A stretch of 64,000 nt of DNA from Deltaproteobacteria bacterium. Lineage in GTDB: Bacteria > Desulfobacterota > Binatia > Binatales > Binataceae. The stretch lies in the NCBI GenBank assembly GCA_021780755.1, contig JAJXYF010000015.1, positions 62,001-126,000 on the forward strand. Reading direction: 5' to 3'. Position numbers and translations under genes: made by a program. Under the pieces are notes generated by a model, which saw only the letters and a program-made list of their open reading frames with translations, did no database searches and had not been told where the DNA came from. This document shows, one piece after another, positions 19,853 to 28,910 of the stretch. Every line of letters starts with the position of its first letter. Position 1 is the stretch's first letter.

Positions 19853-20731
19853 ATGGACAAAGAGCAAGACGACGGCGTCGGGCTGAGGCGAATCCAGGAG
19901 ATCCTCTACCGGCTGATCGTAGCGCCGGACGGCGTTGCCAAGGGACTCGCGCAGCAGGAGGTTACGATGCCGGCGGGCGGTCTCGCGGCTCTGATCGCGG
20001 GCGACGACCGGATGACGGCGGCCGAGCGTGTCGAAATCTACGCGAACGGATATTTCTTTCGGCTGCTGGACGTCCTCAAGGAGGACTATCCGGCGACGCT
20101 CGCGGTGGTGGGCGCCGACGCCTTTCACAACCTGGCAACCGGATACCTGATCGAATATCCGCCGACGGCGCCGTCGATTTATCACGCCGGGAGCAAGTTC
20201 GCCGACTACCTCGGGACCCATCCGCTGCGTGCGCGCTGGCCGTATGTGGCCGATTTGGCGCGGCTGGAGCGGGCGACGCTGGAGTCGTTTCATGCAGCGG
20301 ACGCGCCGGCGCTCGACGCGGGTGCGCTGCGCGCGATGGCGCCGGCCCGATGGCCGACGCTGGCGCTGCGGGCGCATCCTGCGACGCGGCTGGTCGAGAG
20401 CGGATGGCGCGTGGATGAGGTGGCGCGCGCCGTCGCCGACGGCGCGCGGGCGGGAGCCACGATCGCGACGCCCGCGCCGGCTGGCGCGAGCGTCGCGATC
20501 GTGGTGTGGCGGCGCGATACGCGGGTCGCGTATCGCGCCGCCGAGCGCGGCGAGGACGAGGCGTTGCGGCTCGTCCTCGCCGCGGGAGGAGCGTCGGCGG
20601 GATCGACCCTGGCCGCGATTTGCGAAGCAATCGCGGCCAGGGTCGATCCCGCCGACGACCTGCCGGCGTTGATCAATCGCATGCTCGCGCGTTGGCTCGC
20701 GGACGGTCTCCTGACGGGCATCGAGCATTAG
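19853..20731 (+). CDS. bufC: DUF2063 partner protein of the bufferin maturase
   Basis: A 292-residue protein with the HvfC/BufC N-terminal domain (DUF2063; about residues 10-105: ERVEIYANGYFFRLLDVLKEDYPATLAVVGADAFH holds the conserved core, shown here in part as YFFRLLDVLKEDYPA). It is thought to bring the precursor peptide to the DUF692 enzyme. It starts 6 nt after bufB. The Ala/Arg-rich C-terminal half is weakly conserved in this family. Near-identical inverted GATCGACCCTGGCCGCGATT / GGCCAGGGTCGATCC arms at about 20610-20650 form a strong potential hairpin inside the coding region. Confidence 0.9.
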   Translation: MDKEQDDGVGLRRIQEILYRLIVAPDGVAKGLAQQEVTMPAGGLAALIAGDDRMTAAERVEIYANGYFFRLLDVLKEDYPATLAVVGADAFHNLATGYLIEYPPTAPSIYHAGSKFADYLGTHPLRARWPYVADLARLERATLESFHAADAPALDAGALRAMAPARWPTLALRAHPATRLVESGWRVDEVARAVADGARAGATIATPAPAGASVAIVVWRRDTRVAYRAAERGEDEALRLVLAAGGASAGSTLAAICEAIAARVDPADDLPALINRMLARWLADGLLTGIEH

Positions 20732-20859
20732 GCGACGCGAGCGATCATGTGTTGCGGCGCGGATTACCTGCCGCGCCGGCACGTTTGGACGCAGGCCCGT
20801 CGATGCTAAGCTGAGCTCGCTTCGATTGTGAGGAGCGGAGGGTTCGCGGGTAATCGCAA

Positions 20860-21957
20860 GTGGCGCTGCGCAAGATACGAATCGAGCAGGTAAATACCCG
20901 CGACGGCTTCGAGCAGTTCGCGCGCCTGCCCTACCAGATTTACGGCGATCGCGACGCCTGGTGGCCGCCCGACGTGCACAACGAAGTCGATCTGCTGGCC
21001 GGACGCGCGCTGATCACGGCGCATCTGAACTTGTGCCCGTTCGCCGCCTTCAGCGACGGCCGTTTGGTCGCGCGGGTGAGCGCGGTGGTGAACTACCGCT
21101 ACAACCAGCATTGGAACGAGAAGCTCGGCCAGTTGATTCATTTCGAGGCGCTGCCGAACGAGGAGGACGCCGTTGGGGCGATGCTGGAGGAGGGTCTGAC
21201 CTGGCTCGAGCGGCACGGGATGACGGCAGTGCGCAGCGGATTTGCCGCGTTCCTGGATTATCCCTACGCGATCGACAATTACGGGGCACTGCCGTCGTTT
21301 CTGCTGCGCGGCAATCCCGACTGTTACCATCGGTATTTCAAAAACGCGCGCTTTTTCACGGAAAAGGGGCAGGTGGATTATACGGCGCCGCTGACGCCGG
21401 AAATCCTGGAACGCTACCGGCGGATGATCGAGGCGGCGCAGGCGGCCGGCGTAACGATCAAGAGCTGGCGCGACTACGGCTTTCTGGCGGCGATCGATGT
21501 CTGGACAGATGTGACCAACGCGGCCTTCGACCGCCATTGGGGATGGAACCCGATCACGCGCACGGAGGTGCGTCCGATGCTGTTGCCGCTGCAGCCGACG
21601 CCGGTGGCCGACCTCTCGATGGTGGCGGTGGTTGACGGCAATCCGGTGGGTGCGGTGTTTTCGGTGCCGGATTTGAGCGCACAATTGGCCAAAGTGCGCA
21701 GCGGCGTGCGGCTGGCGCCCGAGCGCGGCGGCGGGACGCGCGGTGCGCTGGTGAATATCGGCGTGCTGGAGGCGGCGCGTTCACGCGGGCTGGCGCGCGC
21801 GATGGCGGCGCAATCGTTTTTGGTGATGGCGCGGCAGCAGATGCGGTTTGCCGGCTACACGCTGGTGCTCGACGACAACTGGCCGTCGCGGCGGACGGCG
21901 GAGAGCCTGGGTGCGCGAGTGACCGGGAACTTCGTGACCTACCGCCGCGAGCTCTAA
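20860..21957 (+). CDS. GNAT-type N-acetyltransferase-like protein
   Basis: A 365-residue protein resembling the long, two-part YghO-like acetyltransferase group: an N-terminal half with FARLPYQIYGDRDAWWPPD (about 17-35) and a C-terminal GNAT-like core with NIGVLEAARSRGLARAMAAQSFLVMA (the acetyl-CoA-binding region) and ending YTLVLDDNWPSRRTAESLGAR. An in-frame TAA at 20851 makes GTG at 20860 the first possible start. The substrate is unknown. It is followed by a strong terminator shared with the convergent gene. Confidence 0.8.
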   Translation: MALRKIRIEQVNTRDGFEQFARLPYQIYGDRDAWWPPDVHNEVDLLAGRALITAHLNLCPFAAFSDGRLVARVSAVVNYRYNQHWNEKLGQLIHFEALPNEEDAVGAMLEEGLTWLERHGMTAVRSGFAAFLDYPYAIDNYGALPSFLLRGNPDCYHRYFKNARFFTEKGQVDYTAPLTPEILERYRRMIEAAQAAGVTIKSWRDYGFLAAIDVWTDVTNAAFDRHWGWNPITRTEVRPMLLPLQPTPVADLSMVAVVDGNPVGAVFSVPDLSAQLAKVRSGVRLAPERGGGTRGALVNIGVLEAARSRGLARAMAAQSFLVMARQQMRFAGYTLVLDDNWPSRRTAESLGARVTGNFVTYRREL

Positions 21958-21974
21958 TCGCAATCCCAAAAAAG

Positions 21975-22013
21975 TATCAGGCCGGACCGCTGATCGCGGT
22001 ACCGGCCTGATAT
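21975..22013. terminator. Bidirectional rho-independent terminator
   Basis: A long hairpin: ATCAGGCCGGACCGC pairs with GCGGT-A-CCGGCCTGAT, one bulged A, loop TGATC. It is flanked by AAAAAAGT on the left and ATTAGTTAGTT on the right, giving U-rich ends in both directions. It lies between the convergent acetyltransferase and EXORDIUM-like gene. Confidence 0.85.
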
Positions 22014-22056
22014 TAGTTAGTTGGCCGAGGCGCCGAACTAACTGGCTATGATTCGA

Positions 22057-23094
22057 CTAGGGTTTGTCAACGCACGAATGGTATTTGTTTGAATACTCAT
22101 TCTGAGTCACATAGGCCTGGTGCAGGAAATTGAGTTTTTGCGGATAGAGGTGCAGCCATACGCACTGGTCGCCAATTTCCTCGCCGTAATTGTCAATCGG
22201 GTAACCGTAACCGTACCAGGTATTCAGATTAGGATCGGTGATCGCCTCGAAGATTTCGTGCGAGAGGACGTTGGCGGTGGCGCTGGTTACGTCCGCGGTC
22301 GGCCCAAAACAGTGATCCACTGCCTGGTAGGGTTCGACCGTGAAATAGACCGTGCCGTAATCATTAAAAGTCACGTAGGAGTGGTAGCCGCAGAATGTGA
22401 AATTGTAGGCAGAGTCCGGAGCATAACACTGACTGTTATAGGGGTCCGCGCAAACGTCGATCCCCTGATTGATGAAGAGATGATAAATATTGCCGGGACC
22501 ATTCGCTCCCCCTGCGGAGCCCACCGCCGCATGCAACCATGCGAAGGTATCGCTTTCACTGAGAAAAGTTCCCACGGATGAAGTATTGTATATATAGGTG
22601 CCCGCGAGCGGGTAGCGCTTGGGCTTGGTTGAACCGACGTATTGATCAACCACGTGAATAAACTTGCTGGCATTCAGATCCGTGATGAACTGTTGCGGAT
22701 TGCCCCAGCACGTTTGATTGCTAGCCGGGCATCCGAGATAGACCGGCCATTGCGTAGTAGTGGTGAGCGAGCCGCCGCCAGAATTGTACAAGTCGATCGG
22801 GCCCCACGACGGTGAGGGAATGGTCACCAGCGGGTTGATGGAATCGCTGGGAGTGGGTAGATTCGCGGCCTCCCCGAAGCGCGCGAAGGCGGAGGCCCCG
22901 GCGGTGGCACCACTTTGTGTCGGCGTCACCTCAATGCCGTAACGGCCGGCGGCTAAGGCTTCCGCTCCCGCGGTGCGGTCGGCCTGTGAAAGCGAAGCGC
23001 CCAATCCTTGCGCCATGGCCGCGCTAGCGCCAATGGCAAAGACGGACACGACAACCGCGACAATTGCGGCAACCTGCGAACCTCGTAGCCTCAT
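22057..23094 (-). CDS. Secreted EXORDIUM/PHI-1-like protein with HExxxAxTDP motif
   Basis: A 345-residue exported protein. A signal peptide is at about residues 1-29 (RLRGSQVAAIVAVVVSVFAI, AAMA). The mature part has LSHEIFEAITDPNLNTW (about residues 280-296), which resembles the conserved SHEIxEAxTDP segment of plant EXORDIUM/phosphate-induced proteins and bacterial relatives, and the preceding FCGYHSYVTF. His, Glu and Asp of this segment could bind zinc, but no protease activity is established for the family to my knowledge. Eight Cys in the mature chain suggest disulfides. GGGGAG precedes the ATG at 23094. Upstream DNA is AT-rich and may carry its own promoter. Confidence 0.75.
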   Translation of the reverse strand: MRLRGSQVAAIVAVVVSVFAIGASAAMAQGLGASLSQADRTAGAEALAAGRYGIEVTPTQSGATAGASAFARFGEAANLPTPSDSINPLVTIPSPSWGPIDLYNSGGGSLTTTTQWPVYLGCPASNQTCWGNPQQFITDLNASKFIHVVDQYVGSTKPKRYPLAGTYIYNTSSVGTFLSESDTFAWLHAAVGSAGGANGPGNIYHLFINQGIDVCADPYNSQCYAPDSAYNFTFCGYHSYVTFNDYGTVYFTVEPYQAVDHCFGPTADVTSATANVLSHEIFEAITDPNLNTWYGYGYPIDNYGEEIGDQCVWLHLYPQKLNFLHQAYVTQNEYSNKYHSCVDKP

Positions 23095-23470
23095 ATTACG
23101 CTCCCCCTCTCTGTAACTGTTCGATGCACCATTGAAACGCCAAAAACATACCATTCCATTAGAGGCAATAAAAGCACTTTAGCGCCGTTTTCATTCAAAA
23201 TTTACCGTATCTGAACGCTAATTATGCTGAATGATGCCGAGACGACGGTCTGAAGGGCCTAAAAGCCATCTTTTGGCGGTCGCGGGCCATGTGCTAGCGT
23301 CGCGCGCAGCGTCCGGTCGGCCCCGACGGCCTGCCGGTGCATGCGGAGCGCTACGGACGCGATCGCGAGTGCTTCTCGCCCGAGGAGTGATCCCGCCAGC
23401 GCGAGGCGCACCCTCTCAGCCGCCTCAGGGTGACCGTGCGGAGGGTGACCGTGCGGAGGATGACCCGCGG
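23095..23470. other. Intergenic 376 nt with a 15-bp tandem repeat
   Basis: It lies between two minus-strand genes. The left part (23095-23230) is AT-rich and likely the promoter of the secreted protein. At 23428-23457 the 15-mer GGGTGACCGTGCGGA is repeated twice head to tail, followed by a partial third copy (GGATGACCC). No supported gene. Confidence 0.5.
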
Positions 23471-26275
23471 TCAGAGGTCGTGGGTGCCGGTGGATTTGGA
23501 ACGGCTTGCCGCGGCCGGTGGATCGACCGCAACCGGATCAACGACTTCGGGAACCAGCGCCGTGCCGGTAACTGAAGAGATCGTCGCGGGCTCGGCGTTG
23601 ATGCGCGATCCGAGCAGTTCGAACAGCGCGGGCAGCACGACCAGCGTCGCCAGCAGAATCAGCGACACGCCCACGGTCAGGACCGAGCCGAGGCTCGAAA
23701 TGCCGCGATGGCTCGCGGGAATCAGCGCGGCGAAGGCGGCGATGGTGGTGAGCGAGCAGATGGTCACTGATTTGCCGACCGCTTTGGTCAGGATCAACGA
23801 CGACTTGTCGCGTTCCTCGCGCCATCGGTAGAGCATGTTGACGCCGTTATCCACGCCCATCCCGATGATAATCGGAACGGCGAAGAGATTGGCCAGATTG
23901 AATTCCCAGCCGAGCAGCGGCATCGCCTCGAGCAGCCACGCGCCGCCGAAAATCAGCGGGACGGTCGCGAGCAGGGTGTCGCGCAGATTGCGGAAATCGA
24001 GGAACACGAAGATGAACACGGCGATCAGCGCGAGCAGGGCGGCGCGTTCGTAACCCTGGCGCATCACGGTGGCCAGATTGTAGGTCTGCACCGGCGGTCC
24101 GGTGACGTTGGGATCGACGGCGTGGAGCGCGCCCACAAAGCGCTCGAGCCGCGCGTCCTCCCAGATATCGCCTTTCGGATAAATCTGTACGAGGTAAAGG
24201 CCGCCCTTGCCGATGAAGCGTTGGCGCAGGATCGGCGGGAGGGTCTGCTCGGTGACCGCGACCGGGTTGAGTTGGGGTTTGAGTGCCGCGAGTTCGGTCG
24301 CGAGCCCTGCCGCCAGGCCCTGTTCATACGCGGAGAAGGCATTGGGGTTATTCTTCAGGCGCGCGATCGCGTCTTCGGCGAGGCCCGCGGTCTTGAGCAC
24401 GCCGCCCGACGGGTCGAACTGGGCCATCGCTTCGAGCCGTCCGGCAAGCCCGCTCAACTGGCGCATCAGCAGGGCGGTATCGCGATGCGCGCCGGAGCGA
24501 ATCGCGATCGGGGCGAGGTCGTGGGCGAGTGCGGTCAGCAGTGCGCGCTTTTGCTCCTGATGATTGGGGATATAGGTGGAAATGGTCTCAATATCGGTGA
24601 CTTCGGGCAGCTTGCGAAAGGCGGCGGCTTTGCGATCGGCGCCCGCACGCGTCCGCGCCAGCGCGACCGCGAACCATGATGAGCGGCCCGAGTCGTGCAA
24701 GAGCGTGTTCTCGAAACGCACCGCCTCGGCGTCGCTCGCCTGGAGCTTGAGCACGTTTTGATCGAAGCTGACCCTGCGGATCAGGAAGAGCGCGCCGACC
24801 GTCGCGATGGTGGTGACGCCGACGATCAGGCCCGGACGCGCGAAGAGCTTTTCGAGCAGCGGGCGCCGCGGCGCCAGCGACAGCACCGGCCGCACGTTAT
24901 CCGGGCGCCGGCGATCGCGCAGCGCGACCATCGCGGGGAACACCAGCAGCGCCGAGATCAGGCACATGAACAGACCGGCCGCCGAGATCAGGCCGAGTTC
25001 CGCGATACCCTTGAAGTCGGTAAACATGGGCATCAGGAAGGCGAGCGCCATGATGCAGGCGGAGGCGAAGACCCCGGTGCCGGTATTGACCACAGCGAGT
25101 TCGACCGCCTCGGGCATCGCCATGCCCTTGCGCCGTGCCTCGTCATATCGCGCCATCAGATGGATCGGGAAATTGATCCCGATGCCGGCGAGCACGCTGG
25201 TGAAGACCGCCGACAGCAGGTTCAGATGGCCGACGACGAGCGTGGTGAAACCGAACGACCAGGCGACGCCGGTCAGCAGCGCGAGGATCGCGAACAGCGG
25301 TTCGACCACGCCGCGAAACGGGATCACGATCAGCGCTATCAGACCGGTGATGGCCAGGACCGAGCCGAGCATCATGTCGTGCTGGGTGGTCGATTGCTCG
25401 GCGTAGGCGAGTGCGGGACCGCCGGTCATGCCGGCGTCGAGGCTGGGAAATTGCGCGCGCACCGCGTCGAGTTCGGCCTGGATCACTTCGACCGGGTCGG
25501 GGCCGTCCTGGGCGCCATCGCCCGGCGCGATCTGCATCAGCAGGTACTTGCCATTGTCGGAGGAGAGGTAGCCGTCACCTCTCACGCCGCTTTGCCGGCC
25601 GATCGGATTGAGCGCGTTCCATGGCGAGGAGGTCGCCGCCGCCGGGGCTGCCGGGCTCGCGATCATTGAGCTGAGGATCGTGTCGATCAGCGTCAAATCC
25701 ATGCCCGAATTGTTTTCCGCACTGCCCGCGCCGCTCGCACCACCCCCGGTGGCGAGCGAGGAAGTCGCGTGGTCGAGTTGCGCGTTGACGATGCCGAACA
25801 GCGTCGCCAGGGTTGGATTGGCGCCATAGGCCTGGAGCATCGGCAGGCTCGCGGCGATACGCGCGCTTAACTGCCGCAGTTCGTTATCGCTCAGAAAGAG
25901 CAGGGCGCTGTTGCCCATTACCCTCGCGTCGATACGGTAGAAAACACTCTTGACGTTGACCTTGTCCGGGAGGAGCCGGTGCGCCAGCGTATCGGCGAAA
26001 CGCTCGGCGCGAGCCGGGTCCTTCCCTGCTTCGACGACCACGATCAGGCCGTCGAGATCGGGAAATTCCGCGGTGTAACGCAGGTAGTTGCGACTGTCGC
26101 GATTGTTGGCCGAGATCAGATCGTCCTGCCCGGTGCGAAACTCCAGTTTGGCTCGCGTGTAGAGCACGCACGCCGCCGCCAGCGCCATCGAAAGCGCAAT
26201 CACCAGCCACGGGCGGCGCACGTCGAGGCGCGCGAGCGCGCTGAAAATGCGATAGCGCAGGTTCGGCCGGGTCAT
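23471..26275 (-). CDS. hpnN: MMPL/RND transporter, HpnN-like (hopanoid transport)
   Basis: A 934-residue RND-superfamily protein of the MMPL family. A first transmembrane helix (about 20-42) is followed by a large periplasmic domain, then a membrane block of five or six helices (about 300-460, with FTSVLAGIGINFPIHLMARYDEA, the SSD-like signature), a second periplasmic domain (about 490-750) and a last block with FAVPIIIGMGVDNGVNMLYRW. Length and the GIGINFPIH/GMGVDNG pair are those of hopanoid-associated HpnN, which moves hopanoids to the outer membrane. No other hopanoid gene is nearby, so the name is by family likeness only. Confidence 0.8.
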   Translation of the reverse strand: MTRPNLRYRIFSALARLDVRRPWLVIALSMALAAACVLYTRAKLEFRTGQDDLISANNRDSRNYLRYTAEFPDLDGLIVVVEAGKDPARAERFADTLAHRLLPDKVNVKSVFYRIDARVMGNSALLFLSDNELRQLSARIAASLPMLQAYGANPTLATLFGIVNAQLDHATSSLATGGGASGAGSAENNSGMDLTLIDTILSSMIASPAAPAAATSSPWNALNPIGRQSGVRGDGYLSSDNGKYLLMQIAPGDGAQDGPDPVEVIQAELDAVRAQFPSLDAGMTGGPALAYAEQSTTQHDMMLGSVLAITGLIALIVIPFRGVVEPLFAILALLTGVAWSFGFTTLVVGHLNLLSAVFTSVLAGIGINFPIHLMARYDEARRKGMAMPEAVELAVVNTGTGVFASACIMALAFLMPMFTDFKGIAELGLISAAGLFMCLISALLVFPAMVALRDRRRPDNVRPVLSLAPRRPLLEKLFARPGLIVGVTTIATVGALFLIRRVSFDQNVLKLQASDAEAVRFENTLLHDSGRSSWFAVALARTRAGADRKAAAFRKLPEVTDIETISTYIPNHQEQKRALLTALAHDLAPIAIRSGAHRDTALLMRQLSGLAGRLEAMAQFDPSGGVLKTAGLAEDAIARLKNNPNAFSAYEQGLAAGLATELAALKPQLNPVAVTEQTLPPILRQRFIGKGGLYLVQIYPKGDIWEDARLERFVGALHAVDPNVTGPPVQTYNLATVMRQGYERAALLALIAVFIFVFLDFRNLRDTLLATVPLIFGGAWLLEAMPLLGWEFNLANLFAVPIIIGMGVDNGVNMLYRWREERDKSSLILTKAVGKSVTICSLTTIAAFAALIPASHRGISSLGSVLTVGVSLILLATLVVLPALFELLGSRINAEPATISSVTGTALVPEVVDPVAVDPPAAASRSKSTGTHDL

Positions 26276-26416
26276 TCGGGGGATTCTCCAGGTGACGGAG
26301 GAAAATCGATTCGGCGCGGCTGATTACGCTCGCGCACGCCGCAAAGGTCGGTGCCCACGTGGCGCGCTACGGTCGAATGAATCGTCACGAGCTTTTTGCC
26401 TGACGGCGAGTGCGGG

Positions 26417-26587
26417 TCAACGCTTGAACAGATGGTCGCGCAAGCTCTGCAGTTGCGCGGCGACGGCTTGTTCGAGGCGCGCCTGTTCCTCATCGACGGT
26501 ATCGGCTATTGATGGCTCCGTCAGTTGCCGCACCGCTATCAGCCCGATCGATCCCAAGGCCACCACCAACGCAACTTTGAAGAGCAT
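26417..26587 (-). CDS. Small single-pass membrane protein
   Basis: A 56-residue frame starting MLFKVALVVALGSIGLIAV, one predicted transmembrane helix, then a charged helical tail (DEEQARLEQAVAAQLQSLRDHLFKR) likely to form a short coiled coil. ACGGAGA lies directly before the ATG at 26587. I do not recognise the family. It sits just upstream of the HpnN-like gene on the same strand and could be a small partner of it, but this is only positional. Confidence 0.4.
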   Translation of the reverse strand: MLFKVALVVALGSIGLIAVRQLTEPSIADTVDEEQARLEQAVAAQLQSLRDHLFKR

Positions 26588-26876
26588 TCTCCGTCGATCC
26601 CCAAGCCCTGCGCCGAGTCGCATCGAAGAGGCCGGAGCCTTCGCTAGCGCGGCCGCGGGCGGCATAAAAAAATTCCCGGCCCCGATGGCGCCGAGTACCT
26701 TTTAACCTAACAGTTTGGGGGGGCTGTGCGAAGAGACCTGCGCGAGCGTGACGCGCGGTTGTAACCGCGCGCATCGGACGACTAGAATCGATCCAGAACC
26801 GCTGTTCGCCACGCTCGCGTAACGCGCCATTGCCGGTGCATAATTGCGGCGGCGAACGTGGTATCGAAGAGCCAAG

Positions 26877-27875
26877 ATGCCGAGGGATTCATTTAACCGC
26901 GAGATTAACTATCTCAGGATTTCCATTACCGATCGCTGCAATCTGCGCTGCGTGTACTGCATGCCGCTCGAGGGGCTGCGCTTCCTGCCCAACCCCGAAC
27001 TGCTGACGGCCGAGGAAATCGAGCGCGTCGTGCGGGCCGCCGTCAGCGTCGGCTTTCGCAAGTTCCGGCTGACCGGCGGCGAGCCGACTCTGCGCATGGA
27101 TTTGCTCGAAATTGTCGAGCGCATCGCCGCGATCGACGGCGTCGGAGACCTCGCGCTCACCACCAACGCGCTGCTGATGACCAAGCTCGCGCGCCCGCTG
27201 AAAGCGGCCGGCCTCTCGCGCATCAACGTCCATCTCGACAGCCTCAACCCGGAGACCGTCGAGCGCCAGATGCGCTGGGGCACCTTCAATCGAATATGGG
27301 AAGGCGTGATGGCGTCGGAGGCGGCCGGCCTCACACCGATCAAACTCAACGCCGTCGTGGCGGCCGGCTACAACGAAGGCGACGTCGTCGATCTCGCCCG
27401 GCTCACGCTCGAGCGCGACTGGCACGTGCGCTTTATCGAGCTGATGCCGCTGGGAGGCGGCGAATGCGCCTCGCTATCAATCAGGCGCTACGTCTCAAAT
27501 ATCGAGACCCGCCGCCGTATCGAAGCGGTGCTCGGTCCGATGACCGAAATCGCGGCCAGCAACGTCTCCGACGAGGCGCGCAACTATTCGATCGCCGGCG
27601 CGCGCGGCGTGATCGGCTTCATCAGCCCGGTCAGCGAGCCATATTGCGGCACCTGCAACCGGATGCGCCTTACGGCCGACGGCAAATTCCATCTGTGCCT
27701 GCTCAACGACAACGAACTCGACGTGCGCAAGGCGTTGCGCGCGAGCAACGGCGATGGCGAGCGCGAGGCGATTGCGAAGATTCTTGAGCGCGCGGTTGCC
27801 GAAAAGCCTACCGGCCATCACCTGCTCGAGGGCCGCTCGACGCAGGACCGCTCGATGTACCAGATCGGCGGCTGA
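26877..27875 (+). CDS. moaA: GTP 3',8-cyclase MoaA
   Basis: A 332-residue radical-SAM enzyme for the first step of molybdenum cofactor synthesis. The SAM cluster motif CNLRCVYC (about residues 22-29), the LTGGEPTLR segment, and the C-terminal cluster CGTCNRMRLTADGKFHLC are intact, as is the terminal Gly-Gly (YQIGG) needed for GTP cyclisation. The ATG at 26877 with GAAGAG upstream gives the expected PRDSFNREINYLRIS start. No other moa gene is adjacent. Confidence 0.96.
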   Translation: MPRDSFNREINYLRISITDRCNLRCVYCMPLEGLRFLPNPELLTAEEIERVVRAAVSVGFRKFRLTGGEPTLRMDLLEIVERIAAIDGVGDLALTTNALLMTKLARPLKAAGLSRINVHLDSLNPETVERQMRWGTFNRIWEGVMASEAAGLTPIKLNAVVAAGYNEGDVVDLARLTLERDWHVRFIELMPLGGGECASLSIRRYVSNIETRRRIEAVLGPMTEIAASNVSDEARNYSIAGARGVIGFISPVSEPYCGTCNRMRLTADGKFHLCLLNDNELDVRKALRASNGDGEREAIAKILERAVAEKPTGHHLLEGRSTQDRSMYQIGG

Positions 27876-28278
27876 CGGCTGCGTCGGCGCGCTCGAACTA
27901 AGGCGCGTTTCGGTGTGGGTCGGCGTCGTCGAGGACGGGGCGCCCCCTGCTGGGCGCGATCGCTCCCTGCTTGTGTCATTAAAGTGACGAATTAGCAGTC
28001 GGTGCCAGTCAAAGTTGGCAGCGATGTCAAATTGTCTATGGAGGGCAGCACCTTCGATACGGCATTGTTATTGCTCAAACCACAACGCCAAAGTGCCAAT
28101 TTATCATGCGGTGACGACGATGGGTGACAGTTTGATGTCTCCTGTGGATAGAACTTATTTCCCTCCTACTAACTTTTACTTGTCTCTATTGTGACGAGTA
28201 TGGCATCATATGGTGCGGTTGCTGATGCGGCCCGATGCTCTGGCATATTACTGAACAAAAGCGCAGCAGACGGACACG
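27876..28278. other. Intergenic 403 nt, AT-rich in its right half
   Basis: From about 28000 to 28260 base composition is far more AT-rich than the surroundings and no frame is convincing. A short inverted sequence (GTCATTAAAGTGAC, 27975-27988) lies near the left. It may hold promoter and operator sites for the DUF2786 gene; I see no RNA gene. Confidence 0.4.
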
Positions 28279-28725
28279 ATGAAAATCGAAGATGCTTTGA
28301 GAAAAATTCGATTGCTGCGGCAAGTTAAAGCCGAAAACGGCTCCAGCGAGGCCGAAGCTGAGAACGCCGCCATCCTGATTCGCACCCTGATGGAGCGATT
28401 TGCGGTCAAGCCCGAAGAGGTTCGTCCAGCCGGCGATGACCGCTTCACCCGAATGAGCTGGGTTTACTGGGACCATCTGGCTGCCGAGCACGGCCTCGAG
28501 CTGGGGCATTTCGGCAAGCGTGGGAGCGTATCGATCAATCGCGACACGCAGGCGCTGATTCGCCTGGACACCGGCGACTGGCGGGTGCTGCGTGGCACCA
28601 ACGGCGCAACCCAGGTGCTGGCCCAAGGTAAAGGCGTCGAGACCTTCCAGACCTATCTGAGCAAGAATGCGCCGCGCACGTTCTCCATGGCCGGCAACCA
28701 TACCAGCGTCTTTCGCCGCCGCTGA
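28279..28725 (+). CDS. DUF2786-domain protein
   Basis: A 148-residue soluble protein. Its N-terminal helical segment (about residues 3-42: ALRKIRLLRQVKAENGSSEAEAE ... LIRTLMERFAV, quoted in part) matches the DUF2786 pattern of KIxxLLxxAxxxxxxEAxxAxxxAxxLMxxy. The rest, with a conserved-looking MSWVYWDHLAAEHGLELG segment, is not recognised. Function unknown; DUF2786 proteins are common near mobile or phage genes, but none are seen here. AT-rich upstream DNA contrasts with the gene. Confidence 0.6.
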   Translation: MKIEDALRKIRLLRQVKAENGSSEAEAENAAILIRTLMERFAVKPEEVRPAGDDRFTRMSWVYWDHLAAEHGLELGHFGKRGSVSINRDTQALIRLDTGDWRVLRGTNGATQVLAQGKGVETFQTYLSKNAPRTFSMAGNHTSVFRRR

Positions 28726-28910
28726 TCGCGCGCTGTCGTTAGGCATTCGTCCGGCCCCTCTGTTCACAAGATCATTCTCCTCACGCTTCGCGCGGCGGCC
28801 CGCGGCCTTCCGCGGTGGCTCGTAAACGCGTGGATTTAAGGCTGCCCGCGGAGTAATCGATCGCAGGATGAAGGGATCGCGCGGCGCCAGCCGCGGGAGG
28901 TTGCGGGCCG

